This document shows positions 32,171 through 40,805 of a stretch of DNA of 61,446 nucleotides, one piece after another. The position numbers were made by a program, and so were the translations under genes. The notes beneath the pieces are model-generated. The model was not told the DNA's origin and searched no databases. It saw only the letters and a list, made by a program, of their open reading frames with translations. Within the stretch, counting starts at the first letter, position 1; the number at the start of each line of letters is the position of its first letter. This stretch comes from JANPJV01 sp031425695 (GTDB taxonomy: Bacteria > Pseudomonadota > Gammaproteobacteria > Xanthomonadales > SZUA-5): contig JANPJV010000214.1 in the NCBI GenBank assembly GCA_031425695.1, positions 1 through 61,446 of the forward strand, written 5' to 3'.

Positions 32171-35100
32171 CAGAAGCCAGCCGCTCGCTGGTCGCGCTCG
32201 ATCTCATCGAGCACCGCGCGGGTGATCTTCGGAGTAATCGCGGTAACAACCTGGTCGAGCGTGGCTTGGCTCAGAGTTTGGCCGCCAACGGTCGCATCTG
32301 CGCGCACGATGACCTCGACACGGATCGAGCGAACGGTCTCCGATTTCTGGTCGTCGCCGTTCGCCTTCTGCTGCTCCTTCCTCTCCTTCTCGGCGTTCGT
32401 GAGGTCTTTGGTCGCGGCAGCCGCGTCGCGAATCTGCCTGGCCTTTTGTTCCATCGCGGCCAGGTTTCGCAGCTCGCTCTCGTTGATCGACTCGAACTCT
32501 TTCTTGAGCTGGTTGACCGCCTGAGCTTCATCGTCATAGGCATCGATGACCTCGCGGGCCGCCTCCTTGCGGCCCTTTAGGCGCTTCAGCTCCTGCTGGA
32601 ACTGCTCATTCGCAGCGTTATTCGCCTTGATGAAATCGTTGTAGTTACCTGTCGCGGTCGCTGCATTGAGCGCCGAGGCCAGGAATTCCCCGGACATCTC
32701 GTTGAGCGAAACGGTGAAACTTTCGATCAGCCCCCGGCCTTCTTCGGCGGTCTCCCCAGTTTTCTCGATTCCCTCCGCGAGCTTGTCGGTTGCGGCTGTG
32801 CTGCTGGCGGCAGCCGTGCCGACGTCCCGGATGGCGCCCGCAGCGCCCTTGCTCGACGGCTCGACTTTTGCGATCGCCGCGGCGAGTCGCTCCATTGCCG
32901 CTTGGTAGTCGGCTGCGCTGATCTTGCCTTCGCTGAAGGCCTTGTTGAGCTGCTCGCGGAGTGCCTCGAGCTCGGGGCGGGTGCCTGCCTTGGAGAACGC
33001 GCCGTCGAACGCCTGAGCGATCGCGGTGGACTGCTGTGCAGCCGTCAGGCCGAGCTTATCGACCTCTTCAATCGCGCCCTTGAAGGCGTCGACAGCGGCG
33101 CCACCTGCCTTCGAGAAGCCGGATTGAATCGCCTTGAGGTCGACGCCCAAGCGCGCAAGGTTGATCCCCTCGACGGCATTGCCGAAGGCCTTTGCCTGCT
33201 CGCTGCCAGCGCCGAAAGCCGCCTCCGCCATCTCGCGAACGTGCTTGAGGTCCTCATCGGACATCGCCTGCAGCTTTTCGCGCAGCTCCGCCTGCAGAGC
33301 GGCGCCGGCCTCGGCGCTGACCTTGCCGATTTCGCGGATCGTCTCGATCGCATCGGTCAGGCCCTTGACCGTGGCGACGTCAATCTTGCCGAATTCCTCG
33401 CGGATTGATTCGGCGGCGTTCTTGCCCTCTTTGTAGGCCGTTTGGAAGGCCTCGACCATCTTGGCGGCGAACGCGTTGATCTGCGGCTGTACCACCGTGA
33501 ACTCGGCGGCCATCGCGCTGACGCGGCCCTTGACCCGATCGAGTTCCGCCTGCAGCTCAACCAGCTTCTGGCGAGCGGCGTCAAAACCGAGCTTGTCCCC
33601 AGCGCTCTTGGCCTCGATTTCCAGGGCCCGGAAATAGCGCTGCGCGCCCTCCAGCTGCTTCTGATAGGCCTCGGCTTGCATCGCACTGAGCGCTGCCAGC
33701 TCGGTGCTGCTGCGAATCGCGACGTCGGCGTACGCGCTGAACTTGTTCTTCAGCTCGTCGACCTTCTTGGCGAGCTTCTCTTCGGACTTCCCGAGCTCCT
33801 CGCGCTCGAGGTTCAGCCGCGCCGATGCCTCGCGGTAGGCCTCGACCGCATCAACCAGGTTTCCGAGCGAGGAGATTGCGAGCTCGGCACCGACCAGCGC
33901 GATACCGACCTTCACCGCAGTCGGGATCCGGCCGATGGCGGCGCCGAGACCGCCCATCGCTGTGCTTGCCGCCACGGTGGCGCCGGTGAGCGCGGTCGTG
34001 GCGGTCACCGCGGCGTACTTTTTCAGAATCAGCAGGCCGATCTCGGCGGTGAGCTGCGTGAGCTTGATCGTCGCGTAGGCCTTGCCGAGCGAGACGATCG
34101 CGCCGCTGTACTCGTAGGCGACCTTGGCCGCACCGATAACGACGTTGGAGACGGTCTTGATGCCGTCGGCAGTGGACTTTGCCCATTGGGTGAGCGTCCC
34201 GTCCTGCGCCAGGCGCCGCGCGGCGTCCAGCAGGCCGCCGATCTGCTCCTTGGCGTAGTCGAGCACGCCGGCATCGGCGATCGCCTGCAGGAACTGCTGC
34301 CACTGATCCTTCAGCTGGACGATCAGGCCGGAAAAGGTGCCGAGGTTCGCCGCGGCCGCGCCGTCGGCACTCTTCCCGATCTCAGCGAGCAGCGCAGAGA
34401 TCTCCGCGCGTCCGAGCTTGCCGGCCTCGCTCAGCTTTTGCAGCTCGAGGACGTTCTTACCGGTGGCCTTCGAGAGCAGGTCCCAAACGGGCACGCCGCG
34501 CTCGACCAACTGCAAGATCTCTTCGCCCTGCAGCTTTTGTTTCGCCCAGGCTTGGCCCGTGGCCAGGATCAGACCGTTGAGCGTCTCTTGACTGCCGCCG
34601 AGCTTCGCGTTTTGGTCGATCAGGGCCTTGAGAGAGCCATTTAGCGGCTCGATCCCGAAGCCCTTGAGCTTGGCCGCACTCTCTGCGGTCGCCGCGAACT
34701 CCTGCCCCGTGTCGCGGGCGAGCTGGCGGATTGCATCGAACGCTTTCTTGCCCGCTTCCTGCGTCCCGTACAGGCCCGCAAGGCGCTTTTCGAGGCGCTC
34801 GGTGGCGTCGCCCATCCCGAGGATCTGCTTGATCCCGTCGGCGGCGGCGCGGAATGACAGGTAGCCGGCGAGCGTGGCGCCGATGGCGGCCAGGCGCGTC
34901 CAGGCGGCACCCAGGACGGTGGACTTGGCCGCAGCGTCCTGTTGCGCGTCTGCGGTCGCCTTGGTGCCAGCGCGCAGCCGATCGAGTGCCTCGCGCGCGC
35001 TGCGGCTGGATTCGACTTGGCGTCGGAAAGCCTCATCACCGTCGGCTAGGCGCGCTGCGAGCGCATCGGCTTCTGTCCTTGTTTTCGCGGCAGCAGTACC

Positions 35101-35592
35101 AAGGGCGGCGAGACCCTGCGTCGCCTGCGTCGCCTTGTCCTTGATCTGGCCCGTGGCGGTGGCAAAGTTGGTTGTGCTGAGGCCGGCGCTCGAAAGGATC
35201 GTCACCAGACCAGAGAGTTTTGCCTTCTCAGCATCCAGCGCGGCGCCGAAGCGCTCGGTGGATGAGCGTGCGCGATCCAGTGCCTCGGTCTGGCGCTTTG
35301 TCGGCTGCTCGATCTTTGCCAGATCTGCGGCCAGCCCGTCCGACTTTGCCTTCGCGGTTTCGAATTTGGCGGCCAATGTTCCGACCGATGCGCTGAGCTT
35401 CTCGAACTCGGCGACGGTCTTCTGCAGCCCCGAGGCTTGCTCGATCTCGTCGAGCAAACCCTGCGCCGCCGCGCGAGTTTCGTCGCTGGCGCCCTCGAGC
35501 TGACGCACCGATTCTAGAAACGGCTTGAGCGCGTCCGTCCCCTGCGCTTCGACCAGGAAGCGCAGGATCTGGTCATTGCGATTGGCGGCCAA
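32170..35592 (-). CDS. Tail tape measure protein
   Basis: 1140 aa, the second longest protein of the prophage. It is mostly helical: a long N-terminal coiled coil (residues 10-230), the tape-measure N-domain ('LAGLYGTQEAGKKAFDAIRQ', 'SAAKLKGFGIEPLNGSLKAL', 'GQAWAKQKLQGEEILQLVER'), a hydrophobic stretch near residues 500-590, then more coiled coil. This is the classic layout of siphophage tape measures, which set tail length. By the usual ratio the tail would be about 170 nm (inference). The TTG start at 35592 is uncertain. Confidence 0.9.
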   Translation of the reverse strand: MAANRNDQILRFLVEAQGTDALKPFLESVRQLEGASDETRAAAQGLLDEIEQASGLQKTVAEFEKLSASVGTLAAKFETAKAKSDGLAADLAKIEQPTKRQTEALDRARSSTERFGAALDAEKAKLSGLVTILSSAGLSTTNFATATGQIKDKATQATQGLAALGTAAAKTRTEADALAARLADGDEAFRRQVESSRSAREALDRLRAGTKATADAQQDAAAKSTVLGAAWTRLAAIGATLAGYLSFRAAADGIKQILGMGDATERLEKRLAGLYGTQEAGKKAFDAIRQLARDTGQEFAATAESAAKLKGFGIEPLNGSLKALIDQNAKLGGSQETLNGLILATGQAWAKQKLQGEEILQLVERGVPVWDLLSKATGKNVLELQKLSEAGKLGRAEISALLAEIGKSADGAAAANLGTFSGLIVQLKDQWQQFLQAIADAGVLDYAKEQIGGLLDAARRLAQDGTLTQWAKSTADGIKTVSNVVIGAAKVAYEYSGAIVSLGKAYATIKLTQLTAEIGLLILKKYAAVTATTALTGATVAASTAMGGLGAAIGRIPTAVKVGIALVGAELAISSLGNLVDAVEAYREASARLNLEREELGKSEEKLAKKVDELKNKFSAYADVAIRSSTELAALSAMQAEAYQKQLEGAQRYFRALEIEAKSAGDKLGFDAARQKLVELQAELDRVKGRVSAMAAEFTVVQPQINAFAAKMVEAFQTAYKEGKNAAESIREEFGKIDVATVKGLTDAIETIREIGKVSAEAGAALQAELREKLQAMSDEDLKHVREMAEAAFGAGSEQAKAFGNAVEGINLARLGVDLKAIQSGFSKAGGAAVDAFKGAIEEVDKLGLTAAQQSTAIAQAFDGAFSKAGTRPELEALREQLNKAFSEGKISAADYQAAMERLAAAIAKVEPSSKGAAGAIRDVGTAAASSTAATDKLAEGIEKTGETAEEGRGLIESFTVSLNEMSGEFLASALNAATATGNYNDFIKANNAANEQFQQELKRLKGRKEAAREVIDAYDDEAQAVNQLKKEFESINESELRNLAAMEQKARQIRDAAAATKDLTNAEKERKEQQKANGDDQKSETVRSIRVEVIVRADATVGGQTLSQATLDQVVTAITPKITRAVLDEIERDQRAAGF

Positions 35593-35594
35593 CG

Positions 35595-36161
35595 TCAGAG
35601 GCCCCTTAGCTCGACCGCGCGCAGTCGCGCCACTTCCACGGCGAGAATCGCAGCGCCGAATTCAGCCAAGCCAGACCCAACCTGGTCGGACAGCAGCATC
35701 GATCCGACGCTTGGTCCGTACACGCCCTTGATGGGCAACCGCTGCACTCGCTGGCCAATGTCACGCCGGCTGGGTACCCGGACCATGATCTTCTTTTCGG
35801 GATCGTTCTTGCGGACGAACGTGCCCGGCCGCACGCGACCTTCGCCGCCGACCAGCACTTGCCACGATGCGCCAGGGCTCGCGCGCCCACCGTAACGACC
35901 GCCAAAGACGTGCGCCGGCAGTGCCCGGCCGGAGCCAGTCAGGGTGACAACATCTCGACCTTCGGTGCCTACGCTCAGACGGGGCCGGATGACCGCCGGC
36001 TTCACGTTGAAGCGCGCCGGAAGCACGCGCGCTGCTTGGGCCTGCAGACGCCGTTTCAACGTGCCCTTGGCGCGCTCCTTCATCCGCTCAATGGCACCCG
36101 GGAGGCGTTCTACCTCCCGGGCGACACGAAGCGCGGCACCGATGTCGAAATTGACCGACAC
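35595..36161 (-). CDS. Minor tail protein Z / gp10-like head-tail protein
   Basis: 188 aa from a GTG at 36161. A basic helical N-terminus (ERMKERAKGTLKRRLQAQAA) leads to beta strands ('VKPAVIRPRLSVG', 'LPAHVFGGRYGGRASPG', 'RVPSRRDIGQRVQRLPIKGV'). The pattern fits GPZ-like minor tail proteins. It sits between the tail tube and tape measure genes, the usual location of the tail assembly chaperones, which are not seen. Confidence 0.65.
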   Translation of the reverse strand: MSVNFDIGAALRVAREVERLPGAIERMKERAKGTLKRRLQAQAARVLPARFNVKPAVIRPRLSVGTEGRDVVTLTGSGRALPAHVFGGRYGGRASPGASWQVLVGGEGRVRPGTFVRKNDPEKKIMVRVPSRRDIGQRVQRLPIKGVYGPSVGSMLLSDQVGSGLAEFGAAILAVEVARLRAVELRGL

Positions 36162-36167
36162 CGGCGA

Positions 36168-36941
36168 TCAGTCCTTCACGATGAAGTAGTAAGGCTCGTT
36201 CTTGCCGGTCGGCGTGATCATCGGTCCGGCGAGCTTGGCGGTAATCGGCTCTGCCGAGAGCATGTCGACCGCTTCCGTGCTCTTCAGATTGACCTGCCAG
36301 ACCTCACCCCACGTGTCCTTCGAGGTGTACCGGTTCTTGCCGTCGAATCGGAGACGGAAGTTGCCGTCGAGGTTGGTTTCACCGCGAGTCTTGACGCCGG
36401 CGGCGGCCAGCTTCGTGTAGTCGACGTGGAGCGCGAGACCCCCAGTGATATCGCCACCGGTAACTGCCTTGATGAGGCCCTGGCGATAGTCGATCACGTA
36501 GTCATCGTCGACAACGTAGGTGGTCGAACCCGCCACATTGGTCACGACCGCAGCAACAGCATCGTTCAGGTTGGCGTTTGCCAGCGGGAACCAGCGATCC
36601 ACAACCGCGATGGTCACCGGGTCGTTGGTGACCGCGCCAGAGGCCTGGGTGAAGGTCGAATTGATGCCGGCGAACAAGATCGCCAGGATCTCTTTCGTGA
36701 CCTCGAGGAACTCGACGGCCAGCGAAGGTGTGCCGGCCGATTCCTCGGAATCGATCACCTGGTCGTAGCGGTCGCGCTGCTTCGACTTCAGCTCGACGAC
36801 CTCGCCTTCTTCGCGCGAGAGTTCGAAAACCCGGCACTCGATCGGATCGGGGAAGTAGCCCTCGAACGCATCGGTGTCGGCATTGAGCGGGCCCACGTAC
36901 ACGGAGCCCTCGAATTTCAGCAAGTTGTCGCGAATGGCCAT
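36168..36941 (-). CDS. Major tail (tube) protein
   Basis: 257 aa from ATG 36941 with AGGAG upstream. The N-terminus (NLLKFEGSVYVGPLNADTDA) and the strands 'FELSREEGEVVELKSKQRDR' and 'GETNLDGNFRLRFDGKNRYT' match tail-tube proteins of siphophages; they polymerise around the tape measure. No sheath gene is nearby, so the tail is predicted non-contractile. Confidence 0.75.
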   Translation of the reverse strand: MAIRDNLLKFEGSVYVGPLNADTDAFEGYFPDPIECRVFELSREEGEVVELKSKQRDRYDQVIDSEESAGTPSLAVEFLEVTKEILAILFAGINSTFTQASGAVTNDPVTIAVVDRWFPLANANLNDAVAAVVTNVAGSTTYVVDDDYVIDYRQGLIKAVTGGDITGGLALHVDYTKLAAAGVKTRGETNLDGNFRLRFDGKNRYTSKDTWGEVWQVNLKSTEAVDMLSAEPITAKLAGPMITPTGKNEPYYFIVKD

Positions 36942-36954
36942 GAGAGGCTCCTGG

Positions 36955-37428
36955 TTACGTGTTGGCTGCGGCGGTGGTGTAAACGCGGTGCGAGACCAGC
37001 AAGATCAGCTGCACCACGACAACGTCAGCACCTTGCGGGCGCTGGACGATCGTCAGTGACTCTTGGGAAATCGCCCATTCATCGGTGGTAAGTTGGACAG
37101 CATCGACCGGGAACGCGCGTTCCAAATCGGCGAGAACCTCGTGCGCCTGGCGCTGCGCGTTGTCGTAGGAAAGCGGGAAGCGGCACTGCACGAGAATCGG
37201 CGCGACTCGATCACGCCACTTGCGGGAGCTGGACTCCGCGCTCTTCAGATCACCATCCATGAAGACCAGAAGCTGCGGTGAAGCTGGCTTGTCCTTGAGC
37301 TCGGCGTGCTCGGTAACGACATCGAGGCCGGCGTCCGTGTAGTACCCGGCGTCGATCTTGATCGCACGCGCCCGTAAAGCCGTGGCCTCCACCAACTGCC
37401 ACGATTCGGGTGCGTCAGGCGCGCTCAC
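36955..37428 (-). CDS. Tail terminator-like protein
   Basis: 157 aa from a GTG at 37428 that overlaps the upstream gene by 14 bp. The core 'PQLLVFMDGDLKSAESSS' and 'VLADLERAFPVDAVQLTTDE' with the final 'VVVVQLILLVSHRVYT' strand resembles tail terminator (gpU-like) or completion proteins. The position between head-tail and tube genes agrees. Medium certainty. Confidence 0.6.
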   Translation of the reverse strand: MSAPDAPESWQLVEATALRARAIKIDAGYYTDAGLDVVTEHAELKDKPASPQLLVFMDGDLKSAESSSRKWRDRVAPILVQCRFPLSYDNAQRQAHEVLADLERAFPVDAVQLTTDEWAISQESLTIVQRPQGADVVVVQLILLVSHRVYTTAAANT

Positions 37429-37744
37429 TGACCACCGTCCACATCGTGTAGGCCTGGTCTTCGTCGAATTGGGCTTCGAGCAGCCAAGTGATCCCGTCGA
37501 TCACCAGGCGGCCCTTTCGCTGGGGTTCCTCTACAGAAGCGCGCGGGATGAAGGCCGTTGTGAGGCTCCCCACCGGCGGCCCGTCCTTTGCGATTGGAGT
37601 GCCCTGGTTGAACTGAACCAGGAAGGGATCCGACACCGATGCGCTGTTCGGCGCTTGGTAAGTGGCAAGATCAGCCATCCCGACTTCGTGGAATGCGAGA
37701 TCCATATCGGCGGCCAGCGCACGCAGGAAGGCGGCCTGGCTCAC
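37415..37744 (-). CDS. Head-tail joining protein (gpFII-like)
   Basis: 109 aa, GTG start at 37744 overlapping the Rz1 stop (GTGA). Mainly beta: 'VGSLTTAFIPRASVEEPQRK', 'RLVIDGITWLLEAQFDED'. The size and fold pattern match the small adaptor that connects head and tail in λ-like phages. Positional support is good, sequence support moderate. Confidence 0.55.
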   Translation of the reverse strand: MSQAAFLRALAADMDLAFHEVGMADLATYQAPNSASVSDPFLVQFNQGTPIAKDGPPVGSLTTAFIPRASVEEPQRKGRLVIDGITWLLEAQFDEDQAYTMWTVVSERA

Positions 37745-38070
37745 TGGTCACCGGCCTTATGTTCGAGCCCGCGGTTGTAACCGGCGATACAGCTCAACAC
37801 TCCGGCGTGCTTCAGCGCGCAGGCTTTCAGCAGCGCGCGCAGCTCGGCGCGCGATGCCCAGGTGTCGGCAGCGGTTGAATGAATCTCGTCGGGTACGCCC
37901 TGGCAGCGTTCGGTTTCGGCCGGGTCGCACTCAACGGGCTCCGGCGGCAGCAGCTGCGCGGTAGGCGTCGTCGATGGCGGCGTTTGCCTCGGCGTCCCGA
38001 GACTGCCGCAGCCCATCAATGCCAGGATCAACAGGACAGCCAGAAAGCGTTGTAGCTGCTGCCTCGGCAC
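37741..38070 (-). CDS. Outer-membrane spanin Rz1, nested in Rz
   Basis: 109 aa from a GTG at 38070, read in a different frame within the Rz gene and running past its stop. It opens 'VPRQQLQRFLAVLLILALMG' and then Cys, a lipoprotein signal with lipobox ALMGC, followed by a proline-rich segment (TPPSTTPTAQLLPPEPVE), both hallmarks of Rz1 o-spanins. The protein is longer than typical Rz1 and has four later cysteines. With Rz it should fuse the inner and outer membranes at lysis. Confidence 0.75.
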   Translation of the reverse strand: MPRQQLQRFLAVLLILALMGCGSLGTPRQTPPSTTPTAQLLPPEPVECDPAETERCQGVPDEIHSTAADTWASRAELRALLKACALKHAGVLSCIAGYNRGLEHKAGDQ

Positions 38071-38308
38071 GCTCGCGAACGCGAGTACTGGAAATGCTGG
38101 CGACAGCGCCGGCGATGATCTTTGCGCGATCGCGCTGCTCAGCGGCGAGCTGCGCGCGCAACTTGTCGCGGTCGGCGAATGCTTGAATGACCGCAGCCTG
38201 GTCGGCGATGACACCGTCTTTTTGCGGCTCGCGCTCGATGCGCCGGCCGTAATCGACACCGCCGGCGATGGCGCTGGCGAAGAGAAGCACCAAGAGAATC
38301 TGGAGCAT
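37931..38308 (-). CDS. Inner-membrane spanin Rz
   Basis: 125 aa from ATG 38308. One N-terminal transmembrane helix (MLQILLVLLFASAIAGGVDY) is followed by a coiled-coil periplasmic domain (ADRDKLRAQLAAEQRDRA), the i-spanin plan. It starts 17 bp after the endolysin gene. Rz1 is encoded out of frame within its 3' part. Confidence 0.75.
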   Translation of the reverse strand: MLQILLVLLFASAIAGGVDYGRRIEREPQKDGVIADQAAVIQAFADRDKLRAQLAAEQRDRAKIIAGAVASISSTRVRERAEAAATTLSGCPVDPGIDGLRQSRDAEANAAIDDAYRAAAAAGAR

Positions 38309-38324
38309 GCGAGAGCCCTCGAGG

Positions 38325-38975
38325 TCATGCGATCACCCCGCGGCCGGACAGGTGCGACATCGCGCGGATGAAACGGCGGTTGCGGTCTTCGAGGTGGTTG
38401 GTTCCACCGTTGATGGCCTTGGTGGCGCCGCGCACATCGCGCACGTCGGCGAACTTGTTGATCTCGCGGGTGCGCCAGTACCAGGCGGTGGACTTCGCGG
38501 CGAGATGCCGGTCCTGCCCGAGCATTTCCGGGGCGGTCAGCAAGTCGACGCCGAGGAACTTGCCGCAGTGCTCGTAGTTCTCGCGGCCCGTGACCTGGAT
38601 CAAGCCGCGGCCGCGGTAGTGCCACGGGTCCAGCGTGTTCGGGCGGTTGCCAAGGCGGTTGCCGTAGACCGCACAGGCGATCGCCTGCTGGTCGGCCTTG
38701 TGGTACTCAGTACGGCCAATCTTGGCGGCAAGATCGATCGACACGCGACCCGGCCACATCGCAACCAAGGCATCGTCGGTGTAGTTCAGACTTTCGACAA
38801 GCTGGGTGAATCCAGCGGACTCGTGCCCGCACTGCGCCAGCCACATCGACCAGCGCGCGGCCGTGTTGAGCTCGGCGAGCGTGCCAACGGCGGCGATCGC
38901 GGGCGCCCACGCGACGACGGCTTCATCGCTGAGATCAGCGGCGAGTGCCAGGCGAGTTGGCGGGATGACGAGCAT
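38325..38975 (-). CDS. Endolysin, glycoside hydrolase family 19
   Basis: 216 aa from ATG 38975 (MLVIPPTRLALAADLSDEAV). GH19 chitinase/lysozyme marks are visible: 'WLAQCGHESAGF' with the catalytic Glu, 'YRGRGLIQVTGRENYEHCGK', 'AWYWRTREINKFADV' and 'KAINGGTNHLEDRNRRFIRA'. It degrades peptidoglycan in the periplasm. There is no signal peptide, so export relies on the holin. Its ATG overlaps the holin stop codon (TGATG). Confidence 0.93.
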   Translation of the reverse strand: MLVIPPTRLALAADLSDEAVVAWAPAIAAVGTLAELNTAARWSMWLAQCGHESAGFTQLVESLNYTDDALVAMWPGRVSIDLAAKIGRTEYHKADQQAIACAVYGNRLGNRPNTLDPWHYRGRGLIQVTGRENYEHCGKFLGVDLLTAPEMLGQDRHLAAKSTAWYWRTREINKFADVRDVRGATKAINGGTNHLEDRNRRFIRAMSHLSGRGVIA

Positions 38976-39523
38976 CACGTGCCGAGGTCCTCGTGCTCGT
39001 CGCGCTCGGGCGGTGGGCGACGTCGGCGGGCGTGAGCTTTCGGGATCCCAGCGCGATCGGCCATCTCATCAAGAACGACCTCCGCGCCGGCGGATCGCTT
39101 CTGGACCCAGCGAACAAGCGCCCAGGAAAAAAAGCTGGCTGCGGCCGCAAGGATTACGATCCAGTCGCGGGAGTCGAAACTGGAATGGCTCGGCCAGATC
39201 GCGAGGGCGATCAGGCTAAACACTGGGCCAGCGGTGAGGGACACGACAGCGCGGTTTCGGCGGGATTCGTCTTTCGCATTGGGGAATGCGAAGGCAGCGG
39301 CCATCGAGCCGAACATCGTTCCGACCAGGACCATTGCCCATTTCAGAGCCCACTCGTTGTTGCCTGCGCTCTGAGCCACGACAGCCGAGAGGCCTGCCCC
39401 AAGGTTGTAGATGATGATTTCTGCTCGCATTCCGACGACTCCCGCGGCGGCGATGGTTGAGGTGCTCGCTGCACTCACAGGCCGGCGCGTGCTCTCGGAC
39501 ACGGTGGGCGCTCTAGTGCTCAT
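38975..39523 (-). CDS. Holin candidate with three membrane spans
   Basis: 182 aa from ATG 39523; an ATG at 39430 (MRAEIIIYNLG) would give a shorter protein. Three hydrophobic helices are visible: near 'KWAMVLVGTMFGSMAAAFAF', near 'AVVSLTAGPVFSLIALAIW', and near 'WIVILAAAASFFSWALV'. The tail is strongly charged (RRRRPPPERDEHED), as in class I holins. It lies directly before the endolysin gene. No specific holin family is recognised. Confidence 0.65.
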   Translation of the reverse strand: MSTRAPTVSESTRRPVSAASTSTIAAAGVVGMRAEIIIYNLGAGLSAVVAQSAGNNEWALKWAMVLVGTMFGSMAAAFAFPNAKDESRRNRAVVSLTAGPVFSLIALAIWPSHSSFDSRDWIVILAAAASFFSWALVRWVQKRSAGAEVVLDEMADRAGIPKAHARRRRPPPERDEHEDLGT

Positions 39524-39525
39524 GT

Positions 39526-40128
39526 TCAGCAGGTCGGATAGAACCAGGGACAGCTGGCCGCGCTCAGGGGGCCGGCCGCTTGCACGGCGCCACAGCCCGG
39601 ATATGGGAATTGCTGGGTGTGGGTCGCCGACCTGGTGAACAGGAGGAGCGAACCGCCGTCGGGTCCCTGCAGTGCCTGGAAGGACCCGATACGCACCGAT
39701 AACGTCCCGTCGCCGATTGCGACAACTCGGATCCATTCATTCGGGAATTTCGAGGCGATGCCCCAGCCGGTTGACTTCACGTACCTGCCGTGGCCGTCGA
39801 TCCACAGGATTTCTTCGAGCTTCATGCTCGCCTTGTCCTGGCCGCTCTCGCCGCCCCACTGCGTCAGTGGCACCAGCGTATCGGTGGTCGGGCAGCCATT
39901 GACGACGCTCACGCCAGTCGTCTGGCGATCGTTGGGGCGAACGCATTTCACATCGAGCGCGCGATGTCCGGCGGCAATGGCATAGGGCTCGATCCGACAC
40001 GCGTTTTCAGCGCCGTTGTAGTCGCCGATCGCGCTCGAGGGAATGTCGGCCGCAGGCGCCACCAAAGCCGTGCACAGGGCCAGCAGCGAAATCGCTGCGA
40101 CCAGGAATTTCGGAAGAATACGGTTCAT
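39526..40128 (-). CDS. Secreted accessory protein of unknown function
   Basis: 200 aa from ATG 40128, GGAG 6 bp upstream. A signal peptide (residues 1-26, ending VAPAA) leads to a mature beta-rich domain with six cysteines (for example 'ENACRIE', 'NGCPTTD', 'PGCGAVQ'), suggesting disulfides. The central 'STGWGIASKFPNEWIRVV' region has no family I recognise. It lies between head and lysis genes and is not a typical virion protein; it may be a moron or a lysis-time secreted factor. Confidence 0.55.
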   Translation of the reverse strand: MNRILPKFLVAAISLLALCTALVAPAADIPSSAIGDYNGAENACRIEPYAIAAGHRALDVKCVRPNDRQTTGVSVVNGCPTTDTLVPLTQWGGESGQDKASMKLEEILWIDGHGRYVKSTGWGIASKFPNEWIRVVAIGDGTLSVRIGSFQALQGPDGGSLLLFTRSATHTQQFPYPGCGAVQAAGPLSAASCPWFYPTC

Positions 40129-40149
40129 GAGAAGCTCCAAGAAAGGGGA

Positions 40150-40425
40150 TCAGGTCGGCTTTGTCGCTTTGACCGATGCCTCGAACGCGATAACGGCGCT
40201 GGAGAAATCGGTGCTGACGCTCGTCCAGACGGCCTGCTGCTCTGCAGCGGACTGAGCGCGGATCTTCATCACGAGGGCATTCGCCTCGGCGATCGCCTTG
40301 AGCAGCAGCGACACCGCGGCGGCACTCTCCGGCCGGAAAACGCCGGCAACGGCAACCAGCGTCTGGCCGACGGCCAGCACTTCGGCCGCGCTCACCTGGG
40401 CAGCGGTGACCTGCTCGGGCGTCAC
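40150..40425 (-). CDS. Small alpha-helical phage protein
   Basis: 91 aa from a GTG overlapping the upstream lipoprotein gene's stop (GTGA). It is mainly alanine-rich helix (AAEVLAVGQTLVAVAGVF, LLLKAIAEANALVMKIRAQS), with no signal peptide or motif. Coupled to the lipoprotein gene, so likely a partner or a small virion/lysis protein. Confidence 0.5.
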   Translation of the reverse strand: MTPEQVTAAQVSAAEVLAVGQTLVAVAGVFRPESAAAVSLLLKAIAEANALVMKIRAQSAAEQQAVWTSVSTDFSSAVIAFEASVKATKPT

Positions 40426-40730
40426 AGCCGCGACGCCTGTTCTTGCAGCACGACGATCGCCGCGGCGAAGGCCTGCGCCTGGACATCGGTGAGCGTTGGC
40501 GGCTCGGTGGCGCCGCAGATCGGCGCGGCCGTCGTGATCGCGCCTTCAATCGCGCGCTGCTGCGCCTCAGTGAGCTTGCCTTCGCCGTTGGCGACGGTCA
40601 GGGTCTTGACGGCAGCCGCGGCGGTCACGCAAGCGACCTCGATCTTCTGCAGATCGCTCTTGAAACCGAGCGACGCGCACGCGGCCAGGCCGAGCAAGAG
40701 GACCGCAGCGAGAATGGTTCGGACGTTCAT
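40422..40730 (-). CDS. Small lipoprotein
   Basis: 102 aa. Signal peptide with lipobox LAAC at about residues 16-19 (MNVRTILAAVLLLGLAACAS), then an alanine-rich helical domain with two more cysteines. It should be lipid-anchored in the envelope. Its position between capsid and lysis genes suggests exclusion of other phages or a lysis accessory role (inference). Confidence 0.65.
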   Translation of the reverse strand: MNVRTILAAVLLLGLAACASLGFKSDLQKIEVACVTAAAAVKTLTVANGEGKLTEAQQRAIEGAITTAAPICGATEPPTLTDVQAQAFAAAIVVLQEQASRL

Positions 40731-40794
40731 GTCGGTGCCTTGGGTTGGAGAAGTGCCGGTCTTTCCCGGCTGTCAGCGCTCGCGCGCGGATTCG

Positions 40795-40805
40795 CCCCGA
40801 AGGGG
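40795..40805. other. Short CCCC-GAA-GGGG hairpin
   Basis: A small hairpin just before the stop of the decoration-protein gene; possible weak terminator or processing site. Confidence 0.3.

Noticed and set aside
37741..38625. A 294-codon minus-strand frame over endolysin and Rz
   Set aside because: Only its last 109 codons (Rz1) are supported by a lipobox; the rest overlaps the GH19 endolysin.
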